Part shown: piece by piece, positions 52,647 through 60,741 of the stretch
Numbering within the stretch: the first letter of the stretch is position 1
Layout of the letters: every line of letters starts with the position of its first letter
Assembly: GCA_024642565.1 (NCBI GenBank)
Contig: JAHEAV010000007.1
Location: 1 to 64,000, forward strand
DNA: 64,000 nt
Direction of reading: 5' to 3'
Source: Erythrobacter sp.
GTDB taxonomy: Bacteria > Pseudomonadota > Alphaproteobacteria > Sphingomonadales > Sphingomonadaceae
Notes under the pieces: model-generated
The model's input: only the letters and a program-made list of their open reading frames with translations
Told to the model about the DNA's origin: nothing
Database searches by the model: none
Program-made: the position numbers and the translations under genes

Positions 52647-53056
52647 CTTGTTTTCGTTACCCCTGCGGTTTGCCGTGCCTATGCCGCTATCTTTGTTTGC
52701 CATCGACATTCCAAATCCCAACCCCACGGCATTAAGCCGGTATTTTCCGTCCAAGCGCGATAGGCATAGCGCCGCTGAGCACGGAAACCCCCATTCCCGG
52801 GCTGCCCCCTATCGGCCACTCATGTAAAAACCCAGACTGTCCTGTTCCGGGCAGAAACGTTGTTATGAACCGGTTTGTCTGTGACGCAAGACCTATCCCC
52901 GTAAAAAAACTGAAATAAAGCTGTTGACTCGCTTCAACCCGCAGAGATGCGTTCAACACTCTGTTTACTATCGTTTTTTACCAAGACCGGGGTGCGAATC
53001 GCCGGTCTTCCTAGACTTATCAAGCTGATGGCGCGGTCATCGCGGTGCAACAAGAA
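52647..53056 (-). other. Long upstream region of dnaA without a gene
   Basis: 410 bp with no supportable gene on either strand. Two GANTC sites (52926-52930, 52996-53000) fall here, and a third lies at 53135. Inverted GTTGA/TCAAC copies lie around 52923-52953. I find no consensus DnaA box, so I do not call it an origin. It probably holds the dnaA promoter, but I cannot place it. Confidence 0.4.
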
Positions 53057-53081
53057 GGGCCGGTGTCAACGACACCGGCCC
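53057..53081 (-). terminator. Terminator between rpsT and dnaA
   Basis: A perfect 11-bp stem, GGGCCGGTGTC / GACACCGGCCC, with a 3-base loop, followed on the minus strand by TTCTTGTTG. It separates rpsT transcription from dnaA. Confidence 0.7.
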
Positions 53082-53104
53082 AAATTGCTTGATCTGCCTG
53101 CAGT

Positions 53105-53124
53105 GGAGCCCTGCGCAGGGCTCC
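53105..53124. repeat. Perfect 20-bp palindrome downstream of rpsT
   Basis: GGAGCCCTGCGCAGGGCTCC reads the same on both strands with no spacer. It lies 51 bp past the rpsT stop and 23 bp before the terminator hairpin. As RNA it would fold with a small apical loop; as DNA it could bind a dimeric protein. Confidence 0.6.
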
Positions 53125-53175
53125 GTCATTCACTGATTCAGGCGCAATGCGATTCGCCCGAAGGGATGTCCCAAA

Positions 53176-53436
53176 TCAGAGAGCTGCAACGCGCTTCGTT
53201 AAGCGAGACATTTTGCGCGATGCTGTATTCTTGTGCATCACGCCGCGGGCCACACCGCGCGCCAGCTCAGGCTGTGCAGCCTTCAGAGCTTCTGCTGCCA
53301 CAACCTTGTCGCCGCCTTCGATGGCCGATTCGACCTTCTTCACGAAGTTGCGAATGCGGCTAATGCGCGCACCGTTGATTTCGGCACGGCGATCATTGCG
53401 ACGGATACGTTTGCGGGCTTGCGGCGAATTGGCCAT
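53176..53436 (-). CDS. rpsT: 30S ribosomal protein S20
   Basis: An 86-aa basic protein starting [20 protein letters not shown] and containing [20 protein letters not shown], both diagnostic of S20. The ATG at 53436 is preceded by AAAGGACAGAC. Position between mutM and dnaA is the usual alphaproteobacterial order. Its leader of about 80 nt contains several hairpins, and E. coli S20 is known to control its own translation, so regulation there is plausible. Confidence 0.97.
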   Translation of the reverse strand: MANSPQARKRIRRNDRRAEINGARISRIRNFVKKVESAIEGGDKVVAAEALKAAQPELARGVARGVMHKNTASRKMSRLTKRVAAL

Positions 53437-53524
53437 GTCTGTCCTTTATCGGGCCGCCACCAGAGCGGCCGGAAGTCTTGAATTTATGCGTTCGGAAACG
53501 ACAGTTTCCTGCCGGAAAGCGCGC

Positions 53525-53553
53525 CCCTTACCGGCGTTGGCCCGAATCGTCAA
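53525..53553 (-). promoter_or_regulatory. Promoter of rpsT
   Basis: On the minus strand TTGACG (53553-53548), 17 bp, then TAAGGG (53530-53525). The leader downstream holds GGCCGC/GCGGCC (53452-53470) and two hairpins that exclude one another: GGAAAC/GTTTCC (53494-53509) and TTTCC/GGAAA (53505-53518). Confidence 0.5.
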
Positions 53554-53571
53554 TATCTAGTCGCCCCGCCT

Positions 53572-54387
53572 TTATTTCTGGCAGACGGGGCAGAACCAGC
53601 TGCTTCGCCCGCCCTGCACGATACGCTGGATCACGCCGCCATCCTTGCGTTTGCATGTCTCTCCTTCGCGCCCATAGACGTCAAAGCGAGTCGCGAAATA
53701 GCCGAGTTCACCGTCAGGTCTGGCATAGTCGCGCAAAGTTGACCCACCGTCCTCAATCGATTGCTGCAAAACTTCGCGAATCGCGGTGATCAGCTGTGCG
53801 AGCGCGGCATTTGTCACCTTGCCACTGGGTTTGCGTGGGTCGATTCCGGCTCTGAATAGTGCCTCACAAACATAAATATTACCCAAGCCAGCCACGATTC
53901 GCTGATCAAGCAGCATCAGCTTGATCGCCTGAAGGCGGCCCCGCATTGCCATGCGGAGATGCGGGGCCGTGAGTCCGGACTCAAGCGGTTCTGGACCCAT
54001 GGCGGCAAATGGTGGCCACGCATCGAGGCCAGCAGTTTCGACCAGGTCAACCCAGCCAAAGCGCCGAGGATCGCAAAGGGCGAAACGGTGAAGAGCTGTT
54101 TCGATCACGAAATGGTCGTGCTTGTCAGCCTCAGCCGGATCGATCCGCCAGCGCCCGCTCATGCCCAGATGAAAGATCAGGCTTCGCGCGCGGTCAGTGT
54201 GGATCAGCCCGTATTTTGCGCGGCGGCTGAGTCCGGTCACGGTGGCACCGGTCAGAGCCTGAACCAGATCGACCGGAAACGGACGGCGCATATCCGGTCG
54301 GTTGACTGCGACACGGGTGATGCGTTCTCCATCAAGGTAGCGGGCAAGGCCACGCACCGTGGTTTCGACTTCGGGAAGTTCTGGCAT
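53572..54387 (-). CDS. mutM: Formamidopyrimidine-DNA glycosylase, atypical zinc finger
   Basis: A 271-aa glycosylase/AP lyase that removes 8-oxoguanine. The mature N-terminal Pro and Glu (MPELPEVETTVRGL) are the catalytic residues; GNIYVCEALFRAGIDPRKP is the helix-two-turn-helix. The C-terminal finger reads GETCKRKDGG and WFCPVCQK: the first pair is C-x2-K, not C-x2-C, so one of four zinc ligands is a Lys. The codon is AAG, not a frameshift. The fold may still hold without full zinc coordination. It is divergent from ubiE. Confidence 0.95.
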   Translation of the reverse strand: MPELPEVETTVRGLARYLDGERITRVAVNRPDMRRPFPVDLVQALTGATVTGLSRRAKYGLIHTDRARSLIFHLGMSGRWRIDPAEADKHDHFVIETALHRFALCDPRRFGWVDLVETAGLDAWPPFAAMGPEPLESGLTAPHLRMAMRGRLQAIKLMLLDQRIVAGLGNIYVCEALFRAGIDPRKPSGKVTNAALAQLITAIREVLQQSIEDGGSTLRDYARPDGELGYFATRFDVYGREGETCKRKDGGVIQRIVQGGRSSWFCPVCQK

Positions 54388-54441
54388 GCGCCTTTCCTAA
54401 CACTCTTTGCGCCAGCGGCAATTCCCCCTAAGGCGGCGCGC

Positions 54442-55173
54442 ATGAGTGAGACAGTTTCTTTCGGCTACAAAGATGTCGATGCAGCAGAAAAAACCGCGCT
54501 GGTGGGCGAGGTCTTTTCCAGTGTGGCAGCCAAATACGACATCATGAATGATGCCATGTCGGGCGGAATGCACCGTCTGTGGAAGGACCGCTTCGTAAGG
54601 CGGGTCAAGCCGCAGGCTGGTGAAGCGATTCTCGACATGGCTGGCGGCACCGGCGATATCGCTTTTCGTATGGCGGAACTCGGTGCGTCCGTAACAGTGT
54701 CGGATATCAATCAGGACATGCTCGATGTTGGCATCGAAAGGGCGATGGAACGCGGCATCGATGGATTGGTGTGGTCTTGCCAGAATGCGGAAGAACTTAC
54801 TTTTTCAAGCCGCACGTTCGATGCCTATACGATTGCTTTTGGCATCCGCAATGTGACCCATATCGACAGGGCGCTGGCCGAAGCACACCGGGTGCTCAAG
54901 TATGGCGCGCGGTTTTACTGTCTGGAATTTTCGACCACCGAATGGCCTGGCTTCAAGGAAGTCTATGATCTCTATTCACATCGGCTGATGCCCAAGATTG
55001 GCAAGGTTATAGCCGGTGATGAGCAAAGTTATCGCTATCTGGCCGAATCGATCCGGCGATTCCCGAAGATGCCGGAATTCGAACAGATGATCCGGGCGGC
55101 AGGCTTCTCGCAAACCAAGGTGGAACCGATCCTTGGCGGGGCGGTGGCGATCCATTCCGGTTGGAAAACCTGA
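54442..55173 (+). CDS. ubiE: Ubiquinone/menaquinone C-methyltransferase
   Basis: A 243-aa SAM-dependent enzyme that methylates the ring carbon of the demethoxy-quinol intermediate of ubiquinone synthesis. FSSVAAKYDIMNDAMSGGMH, ILDMAGGTGDIAFRMAE (SAM motif I) and AFGIRNVTHIDRAL are UbiE signatures. The start at 54442 follows CTAAGGCGGCGCG; the track start lies 160 codons upstream inside mutM on the other strand. ubiB begins 4 bp after the stop. Confidence 0.97.
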   Translation: MSETVSFGYKDVDAAEKTALVGEVFSSVAAKYDIMNDAMSGGMHRLWKDRFVRRVKPQAGEAILDMAGGTGDIAFRMAELGASVTVSDINQDMLDVGIERAMERGIDGLVWSCQNAEELTFSSRTFDAYTIAFGIRNVTHIDRALAEAHRVLKYGARFYCLEFSTTEWPGFKEVYDLYSHRLMPKIGKVIAGDEQSYRYLAESIRRFPKMPEFEQMIRAAGFSQTKVEPILGGAVAIHSGWKT

Positions 55174-55177
55174 CCCA

Positions 55178-56734
55178 GTGACACGGCCTTCCAAGCATAT
55201 CTGGCGACTTCTTTCCTGGGGTCGAACACTGGCGAAGCACGGTGCGCTTCGTGGGATCGAGCGCGATCCCAACACTCCGCTGCAGGTCAAGCGGCTGGCA
55301 CGAATTGCGCGGTTTGGTACTTTTCAGCCGCAGCAGCCGGACTATGCCGGGGCTTTCCGAGATATCGGACCGGCCGCGATCAAGCTGGGCCAGTCGTTAG
55401 CCACCCGGCCTGACATTGTTGGTGAAGAAGCGGCCAACAATCTGCTTTCGTTGCAGGACGATTTGCCGCCAGTGGCCTTTGCCGAGATAAAGCAGGTCAT
55501 CGAAGCGAGCTTTGGCAAGCCGATCGAGGCGCTGTTTGCCAGTATCGATCCCGATCCTGTTGGCGCAGCGTCGATTGCGCAAGTCCACAAGGCCGTGACG
55601 ACTGACGGGGTCAAGGTTGCCGTAAAAGTGCTGCGCCCCGGTATTCGTGAACGATTCGCGCGCGATATCGAAACCTATGAATGGGCTGCCGCGCATCTTG
55701 AAGCAATGGGCGGAGAGGCCAAGCGGCTGCGCCCACAATTGACGATCGCCAATTTCAAACGCTGGACCAACCGCGAACTTGATCTGCGGCGGGAAGCCGC
55801 ATCAGCCAGTGAACTGGCCGAAACCATCAAGGCGGTGCCGGGCTATATTATTCCCGGTATCGACTGGGATCGCACAAACGGCCGGGTCATGACGATCGAG
55901 TGGGTCGAAGGGGTTAAAATCAGCAAGCGCCACGAATTGGTCGCTGCCGGTCATGACCTACCCGAACTGGCCCGCCGGCTGGTTCTTGCGTTTCTGACCC
56001 AGGCGATCAGTGGCGGATTTTTTCATGCCGATATGCATCAGGGCAATCTGTTCGTCCGTGCTGACGGGACCATTGTGGCCATTGATTTTGGCATCATGGG
56101 CCGGATCGACCGCCGCGCGCGGGTCTGGTTGGCCGAAATCCTTTATGGCCTGACCACTGGCAATTACCGCCGCGTGGCCGAAATTCATTTCGAGGCGCAA
56201 TATGTGCCGTCCTATCATTCGGTTGATGAATTTGCGACTGCGTTGCGCGCTGTTGGCGAACCGATGCGCGGCAAGCCGGTTAGCGAACTCAGTGTCGGTC
56301 AGATGCTCGACGGATTGTTTGCTATCACCCGTGATTTCGACATGCAGACCCAGCCTCATCTCCTGCTGCTGCAGAAGACGATGGTTATGGTCGAAGGGAT
56401 CGCGACCCAGCTCGACCCACAAATCAATATGTGGGACGTTTCTGAACCATTCGTGCGCGCATGGATCCGCGATGAATTGGGGCCGGAAGCAGCGATTGCC
56501 GATCGGATTCGCGAAGACGCGGACACTTTGATGCGTATCCCCGCCCTGATCCGGCGGTTGGAAGATCAGTTTCCACCGCGCGGCGGCGCACCCGAGGCAC
56601 CGCCTCTGCCGCATATTCCGCTGATGTGGGAACGCCCTGTGCGATCCCGAATCCGCTGGCTGCAACTGCTGGTGGGCGCGCTGATTGGCGCAGGTATGGT
56701 TGGCGGCGCGATTGTTGGCGGGCTGTTCGGCTAG
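55178..56734 (+). CDS. ubiB: UbiB-family atypical kinase for ubiquinone synthesis
   Basis: A 518-aa ABC1/ADCK/UbiB protein. AAIKLGQSLATRPDI is the KxGQ motif that limits kinase activity, VKVAVKVLRPGI the ATP-binding Lys, and GFFHADMHQGNLF with VAIDFGIMG the catalytic loop. Two glycine-rich membrane helices end the chain (LLVGALIGAGMVGGAIVGGL). It supports ubiquinone synthesis as an ATPase or lipid-handling factor. The start is GTG at 55178 (TRPSKHIW), 4 bp after ubiE; the track start overlaps ubiE. Confidence 0.96.
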   Translation: MTRPSKHIWRLLSWGRTLAKHGALRGIERDPNTPLQVKRLARIARFGTFQPQQPDYAGAFRDIGPAAIKLGQSLATRPDIVGEEAANNLLSLQDDLPPVAFAEIKQVIEASFGKPIEALFASIDPDPVGAASIAQVHKAVTTDGVKVAVKVLRPGIRERFARDIETYEWAAAHLEAMGGEAKRLRPQLTIANFKRWTNRELDLRREAASASELAETIKAVPGYIIPGIDWDRTNGRVMTIEWVEGVKISKRHELVAAGHDLPELARRLVLAFLTQAISGGFFHADMHQGNLFVRADGTIVAIDFGIMGRIDRRARVWLAEILYGLTTGNYRRVAEIHFEAQYVPSYHSVDEFATALRAVGEPMRGKPVSELSVGQMLDGLFAITRDFDMQTQPHLLLLQKTMVMVEGIATQLDPQINMWDVSEPFVRAWIRDELGPEAAIADRIREDADTLMRIPALIRRLEDQFPPRGGAPEAPPLPHIPLMWERPVRSRIRWLQLLVGALIGAGMVGGAIVGGLFG

Positions 56735-56791
56735 ACCTGCCGGCAGCGCGTCTTTTCAGGCTGCTTCGGAAATTACGGCACGGATGCTGCC

Positions 56792-57190
56792 TCAATCGTC
56801 TTCGTGATTGATCGCGACATGCGGCAAGGCGCGGCTGCCGGAAAGCGAAAGTGCGACGGCCAGCGCCTCCACCATCATCGGTTGCCAGTACCCGGTATAG
56901 GCACCGAGCAGCACCAGATTTACCGCGCGGCCTGCGAAAGCAATGCCGAACAGAGCAGCGGAGATCAGCAACGGGTCACCGTTTCGCTTCCACGCGCCCC
57001 AAACCATGCAGCCGCCGCCAACGATAAAGAAGGCGGTAAAGTCGGCCCGCAAACTGGCGAGTCCCATTGTTCCGCTGGGGACGAGACCGAAATCACCTGC
57101 CGCCGTTTCCGGATTGATCATGAATCCTGCGCCCAGAAACAGGAACAGCAGGCCAACGGCAAACAGTGAAGCAGTCAAGATCAGTCGCAT
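56792..57190 (-). CDS. DUF4345-type four-helix membrane protein
   Basis: A 132-aa protein with four membrane helices: LFAVGLLFLFLGAGFMI, LRADFTAFFIVGGGCMVWGA, LLISAALFGIAFAGRAVNLV and PMMVEALAVALSL. The helix spacing and the ASLRADFTAFFI motif fit DUF4345. Function is unknown. The gene is tail-to-tail with ubiB (57 bp) and divergent from coaBC, interrupting the otherwise canonical ubiE-ubiB-coaBC-dut order. Confidence 0.75.
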   Translation of the reverse strand: MRLILTASLFAVGLLFLFLGAGFMINPETAAGDFGLVPSGTMGLASLRADFTAFFIVGGGCMVWGAWKRNGDPLLISAALFGIAFAGRAVNLVLLGAYTGYWQPMMVEALAVALSLSGSRALPHVAINHEDD

Positions 57191-57377
57191 AAAACACTCT
57201 CCCTTTGGTCAAAGGTTAACACATGAGTCGGGATATTTCGCTACACAAAACTTAACTATAGGGATGCAGGGCTGGTCTGGGGCCGTACGTGGCGCTAAGC
57301 ATTTGCAAGAACGAGCAGGGGAGACCTGAGATGACGCCGCCAGGCTGCCTTTTCGGGGCCGAAGCGAGAATGGCTGC

Positions 57378-59051
57378 ATGAACGCCGGGGCAATCCCGCG
57401 CGTATTGTTGGTCGTGGGCGGCGGTATCGCAGCCTATAAGTCCTGCGAGCTTGTGCGCCTGATCCGCAAGGGCGGCGGCGATGTTACCTGCGTGGTGACA
57501 AAGGGAGGACAGCAGTTCGTTACTCCGATGGCGCTGGCGGCGCTTAGCGAAAACCCTGTCCACACGACCTTGTGGGACTTGAAGAACGAAGCGGAAATGG
57601 GCCACATCCAGTTGAGCCGGGAAGCCGATCTGGTGGTGGTCTGCCCGGCGACGGCGGATCTGCTCGCCAAGATGGCCGCTGGCATTGCCGACGATTTGGC
57701 AACCACCCTGATCCTGGCCACCGACAAGCCTGTGATGGCCGTACCCGCAATGAATGTCCGGATGTGGCAACACGAAGCCACTCAGCGCAATGTCACCTGG
57801 TTGCGGCAGGCGGGCGTAAATGTAGTTGATCCCGACATTGGCCCTATGGCTTGCGGCGAATTCGGCCCTGGCCGAATGCCCGAACCCGAAGCGATATGGG
57901 CCCAGATTGCTGACTTTCTTGGGCTCGAACATGATTATGCGCCGCCAGAGGAATATTACGAAGCGGATCGCGACGAGGAAGAGGCCATTGAATCCGGCGA
58001 AACCGGTCGGTCGGGCCGCGGCGGCGGATTGGGCGGATTGCTCTCATCGCTGATTCCTCGCAGTATGCCCAAGCGATCAGCTGAAGAAATCGAGCAGGAT
58101 TGGGCGGATGAACCGCTGGGTGAACCCTTGGACGAAGAAGAAGTCCTGGATGACCCAGTGCCAGGTGATGCCAAGCCGGGTTTCTCTTCACCGCTGTTGG
58201 CCACCAAGGGCGCGGCAGCGTCTGCACCGCCCACTGACCCGGAAGCGATGAACCATCTCGTCAAGACCGGTGCCGGAGAAGCCGAACCGGAACCGATTGA
58301 AGGTGATGAGCACGCCATTTCTGTCGGTGCTGACCCTCTTGCTGGTCAACCCGATTTTGACATGGACCCGGAACATCGCCCGCTGTTCGGCAAGCATGTG
58401 CTGGTTACCGCCGGACCAACCCATGAACCGATCGACCCGGTCCGCTACATCGCCAACCGGTCTTCGGGCCAGCAAGGTTTTGCGATCGCCGCCGCTGCCG
58501 CTGCGGCCGGGGCACGCGTAACGCTGGTCGCGGGTCCGGTTACTCTGGATACGCCCCCGGGTGTGGACCGGATCGATGTCGAATCAGCGATCGAAATGGA
58601 TGAAGCCGTCAAGAAGGCCTTGCCCGCCGATGTCGCGATCATGGTTGCCGCTGTGGCTGATTGGCGAAGCAAGGATGTTGCGCCGGAAAAGATGAAGAAA
58701 CGCGGTTCCGCGCCGCCTGCTCTGCGGTTGATGGAAAACCCCGATATTCTGGCCAGCGTGGCTGCGGGTACCAAGCGTCCGGGCCTGCTGATTGGCTTTG
58801 CTGCTGAAACTGAGAACATTGTCGAAAACGCCACGGTCAAGCGCAAGCGCAAGGGTGCCGATTGGATCGTTGCCAATGATGTGTCGGGCGGCAAGGGCAA
58901 GAGCGTAATGGGAGGGACCAACAACAAGGTCCATATCGTCACGAGTGAAGGGGTCGAAAAGCTGCACGATATGCCGAAGCAGGATGTTGCCCGGGCGCTC
59001 ATCGAGCGGGTGATCGATGCGCTGGCGGAAAAGGAACCGGAAGATGCCTGA
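57378..59051 (+). CDS. coaBC: Bifunctional CoaBC with long acidic linker
   Basis: Makes 4'-phosphopantetheine for CoA in two steps: CoaB joins cysteine to phosphopantothenate, and CoaC decarboxylates the product. The CoaC flavin domain (1-180) starts [20 protein letters not shown] and has [20 protein letters not shown] and [14 protein letters not shown]. The CoaB domain (about 335-557) has [20 protein letters not shown] and [11 protein letters not shown]. Between them about 150 residues rich in Asp/Glu/Pro/Gly ([16 protein letters not shown]) are extra: the family is near 400 aa, this is 557. dut overlaps its end by 8 bp. Confidence 0.96.
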   Translation: MNAGAIPRVLLVVGGGIAAYKSCELVRLIRKGGGDVTCVVTKGGQQFVTPMALAALSENPVHTTLWDLKNEAEMGHIQLSREADLVVVCPATADLLAKMAAGIADDLATTLILATDKPVMAVPAMNVRMWQHEATQRNVTWLRQAGVNVVDPDIGPMACGEFGPGRMPEPEAIWAQIADFLGLEHDYAPPEEYYEADRDEEEAIESGETGRSGRGGGLGGLLSSLIPRSMPKRSAEEIEQDWADEPLGEPLDEEEVLDDPVPGDAKPGFSSPLLATKGAAASAPPTDPEAMNHLVKTGAGEAEPEPIEGDEHAISVGADPLAGQPDFDMDPEHRPLFGKHVLVTAGPTHEPIDPVRYIANRSSGQQGFAIAAAAAAAGARVTLVAGPVTLDTPPGVDRIDVESAIEMDEAVKKALPADVAIMVAAVADWRSKDVAPEKMKKRGSAPPALRLMENPDILASVAAGTKRPGLLIGFAAETENIVENATVKRKRKGADWIVANDVSGGKGKSVMGGTNNKVHIVTSEGVEKLHDMPKQDVARALIERVIDALAEKEPEDA

Positions 59052-59490
59052 CGCTGTGGGTGTAAAGCTGATGCGCCTTCCCCACGGCCACGGCATCGAT
59101 CTGCCGCAATATGTTAGCGACGGTGCAGCGGGGATGGATGTTGTCTCGGCCGAAGCGGTCCGGATCGCCCCGGGTGGGCGCCATGCGGTTGCCACAGGTC
59201 TGGCCATGGCGATTCCCGAAGGTTATGAAATTCAGGTTCGCCCGCGGTCCGGCCTGGCCCTGAAGCACGGCATTACTGTTCCCAATACGCCCGGCACGAT
59301 CGATTCCGATTATCGCGGGGAGTTGAAGATAATCCTGATCAACCATGGCAGCGAACCTTTTGCCATCGAACGCGGCGACCGAGTGGCGCAATTGGTGTTG
59401 GCGCCGGTTACCCATGCGCGTTGGATAATGGTTGAGGAACTGGACGAGACGGTGCGCGGTGCAGGCGGTTTCGGTTCGACCGGAATGTAA
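59044..59490 (+). CDS. dut: dUTP diphosphatase
   Basis: A 148-aa trimeric dUTPase that makes dUMP and keeps uracil out of DNA. All five motifs are visible: [47 protein letters not shown] and [10 protein letters not shown]. The ATG at 59044 overlaps the coaBC stop by 8 bp. Together with dcd it forms the dCTP-to-dUMP route. Confidence 0.97.
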   Translation: MPDAVGVKLMRLPHGHGIDLPQYVSDGAAGMDVVSAEAVRIAPGGRHAVATGLAMAIPEGYEIQVRPRSGLALKHGITVPNTPGTIDSDYRGELKIILINHGSEPFAIERGDRVAQLVLAPVTHARWIMVEELDETVRGAGGFGSTGM

Positions 59491-59825
59491 TGCCGACCTT
59501 GGCATCTTCAGGCATGGGGCGCGCGATCCTTATCCTGATGATTGTGCTGGCCTGGATCGTGATGCTGGTGTGGATTTCCGCACGGGTCCAGAATTTCGTG
59601 AAGCGGAAAACCGGCTGGCGAGTGCAGGACTGGCGCAATTTGCTGGTAAGCTTTTTGGCCCTGGTAACGGCGATTCATCTTGGCAATTTCGCGATCGACC
59701 TTTTCGACCGCTGGATCAAACACGGCAATTACAGACTTGAGTTGACCTTCCCCGGTGCCTTCCTCTGCGGATCGGTGGCGATTGGGATTGGGATTGCAGC
59801 CGTGCGGTCGCGGGCACGCAAGTAA
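59490..59825 (+). CDS. Small membrane protein, unknown
   Basis: A 111-aa protein with three likely membrane helices (AILILMIVLAWIVMLVWISA, LLVSFLALVTAIHLGNFAI and GAFLCGSVAIGIGIAAV). Basic residues after the first helix suggest the loop is cytosolic. No family recognised. The ATG shares one base with the dut stop, so it is coupled to dut; the ATG at 59514 is an alternative start. A bidirectional terminator follows. Confidence 0.65.
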   Translation: MPTLASSGMGRAILILMIVLAWIVMLVWISARVQNFVKRKTGWRVQDWRNLLVSFLALVTAIHLGNFAIDLFDRWIKHGNYRLELTFPGAFLCGSVAIGIGIAAVRSRARK

Positions 59826-59840
59826 GCGTCTGCAAGCAAA

Positions 59841-59875
59841 AGGCGGGTCATCGCAGACCCGCCTTCCTGTTTTTC
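59841..59875. terminator. Bidirectional intrinsic terminator
   Basis: AGGCGGGTC / GACCCGCCT, 9-bp stem, loop ATCGCA, followed on the plus strand by TTCCTGTTTTT and on the minus strand by TTTTGC. It ends the coaBC-dut transcript and also the DUF4136 gene. Confidence 0.8.
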
Positions 59876-59892
59876 AGAGGGTGGAAACCGTA

Positions 59893-60594
59893 TCAGTCAA
59901 TTTGGCGAACGGTCTTCTTTTCCGGTGCGATGGAAATACGTACCGTTTCCCCCGAATTGCCCGGAAAATCGGTGAACATCGCCTCTACCAGATTGGGTAC
60001 CAGATATTGCAACCGGTTGCTGGTGGACATAGCCTGAGCCTTGCCTTCGAACAGCCGTTCGCCATCCTTTCGATCAATCTTCACATCGATCCCGCTGGTG
60101 TAGATGGTGTAGCTTTCAACGCCCGGCCCATCGAAAAACGGATCATAAAAGCCATAGCCCCAAGCGCGGCTGGGGAAATAACCCAGCCGTGATCGGCCGA
60201 AATAACCGCGCCGCCCATAGCCGTACCACGGGCTGTAAAAGGGATCGGTGAAGCCGGTGGAACGCATTTTCTCGCGCCCCTTGTCCACGCCATAGTCAAA
60301 GCGAACCAGCAAGGTTGCGTTTTCCGGCGCTGTGGGAGTGTAGCCGAGGCGTACCATCTGCTTGTCCACCAAGGACGCATATTGTGAAAATTCCAAGCCA
60401 CCCGCCAACGCCGGATCATCCGCAACAACGGCAAATGTCTGTCCGGCGGGAGCCGGCAATTGCGATTGGAAGCGCGAGACATCTGCATTGAACGGCGAAG
60501 CGCAGGCCGCCAGCGCCGACAGCACAAACGGTACCAAAGCAAGCTTTGCTATGCGGAGGTAACGCGAGCCGGGACGTATGGTCTTGTCGTTCAT
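59893..60594 (-). CDS. DUF4136 lipoprotein, second paralogue
   Basis: A 233-aa lipoprotein: lipobox LAAC near residue 30 after a basic start and hydrophobic core (LALVPFVLSALAAC). The DUF4136 body has FNADVSRFQSQLPAPAGQTF and ends AMFTDFPGNSGETVRISIAP, close to the other copy at 30762. A Tyr/Gly/Phe-rich stretch (SPWYGYGRRGYFGRSRLGYF) sits in the middle where the other copy has a Gly-rich stretch. Function unknown. Confidence 0.85.
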   Translation of the reverse strand: MNDKTIRPGSRYLRIAKLALVPFVLSALAACASPFNADVSRFQSQLPAPAGQTFAVVADDPALAGGLEFSQYASLVDKQMVRLGYTPTAPENATLLVRFDYGVDKGREKMRSTGFTDPFYSPWYGYGRRGYFGRSRLGYFPSRAWGYGFYDPFFDGPGVESYTIYTSGIDVKIDRKDGERLFEGKAQAMSTSNRLQYLVPNLVEAMFTDFPGNSGETVRISIAPEKKTVRQID

Positions 60595-60724
60595 TGACTT
60601 GCCTTTCGAACAATCAGGCGGCGCGCGCCCAATCGGGGTGTCGCGCGCAGGCTGTCATCGTTGAAGCGTGTTGTAAAGCCGGCCGAATGAACCTTCTTTG
60701 AATGGGGCAGATCCCAAGCGGCTC

Positions 60725-60741
60725 GAAACCCTTGGGGTTTC
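60725..60741 (-). terminator. Hairpin at the trpS stop codon
   Basis: GAAACCC / GGGTTTC, 7-bp stem with a 3-base loop, beginning inside the trpS stop codon. No U-run follows, so it may only slow or stabilise the transcript end. Confidence 0.3.

Noticed and set aside
52647-53175. Origin of replication next to dnaA
   Set aside because: No cluster of DnaA boxes or AT-rich unwinding region; in alphaproteobacteria the origin is usually elsewhere (near hemE).
53959-54441. N-terminal extension of ubiE
   Set aside because: Lies inside mutM on the opposite strand; UbiE homology begins at 54442.
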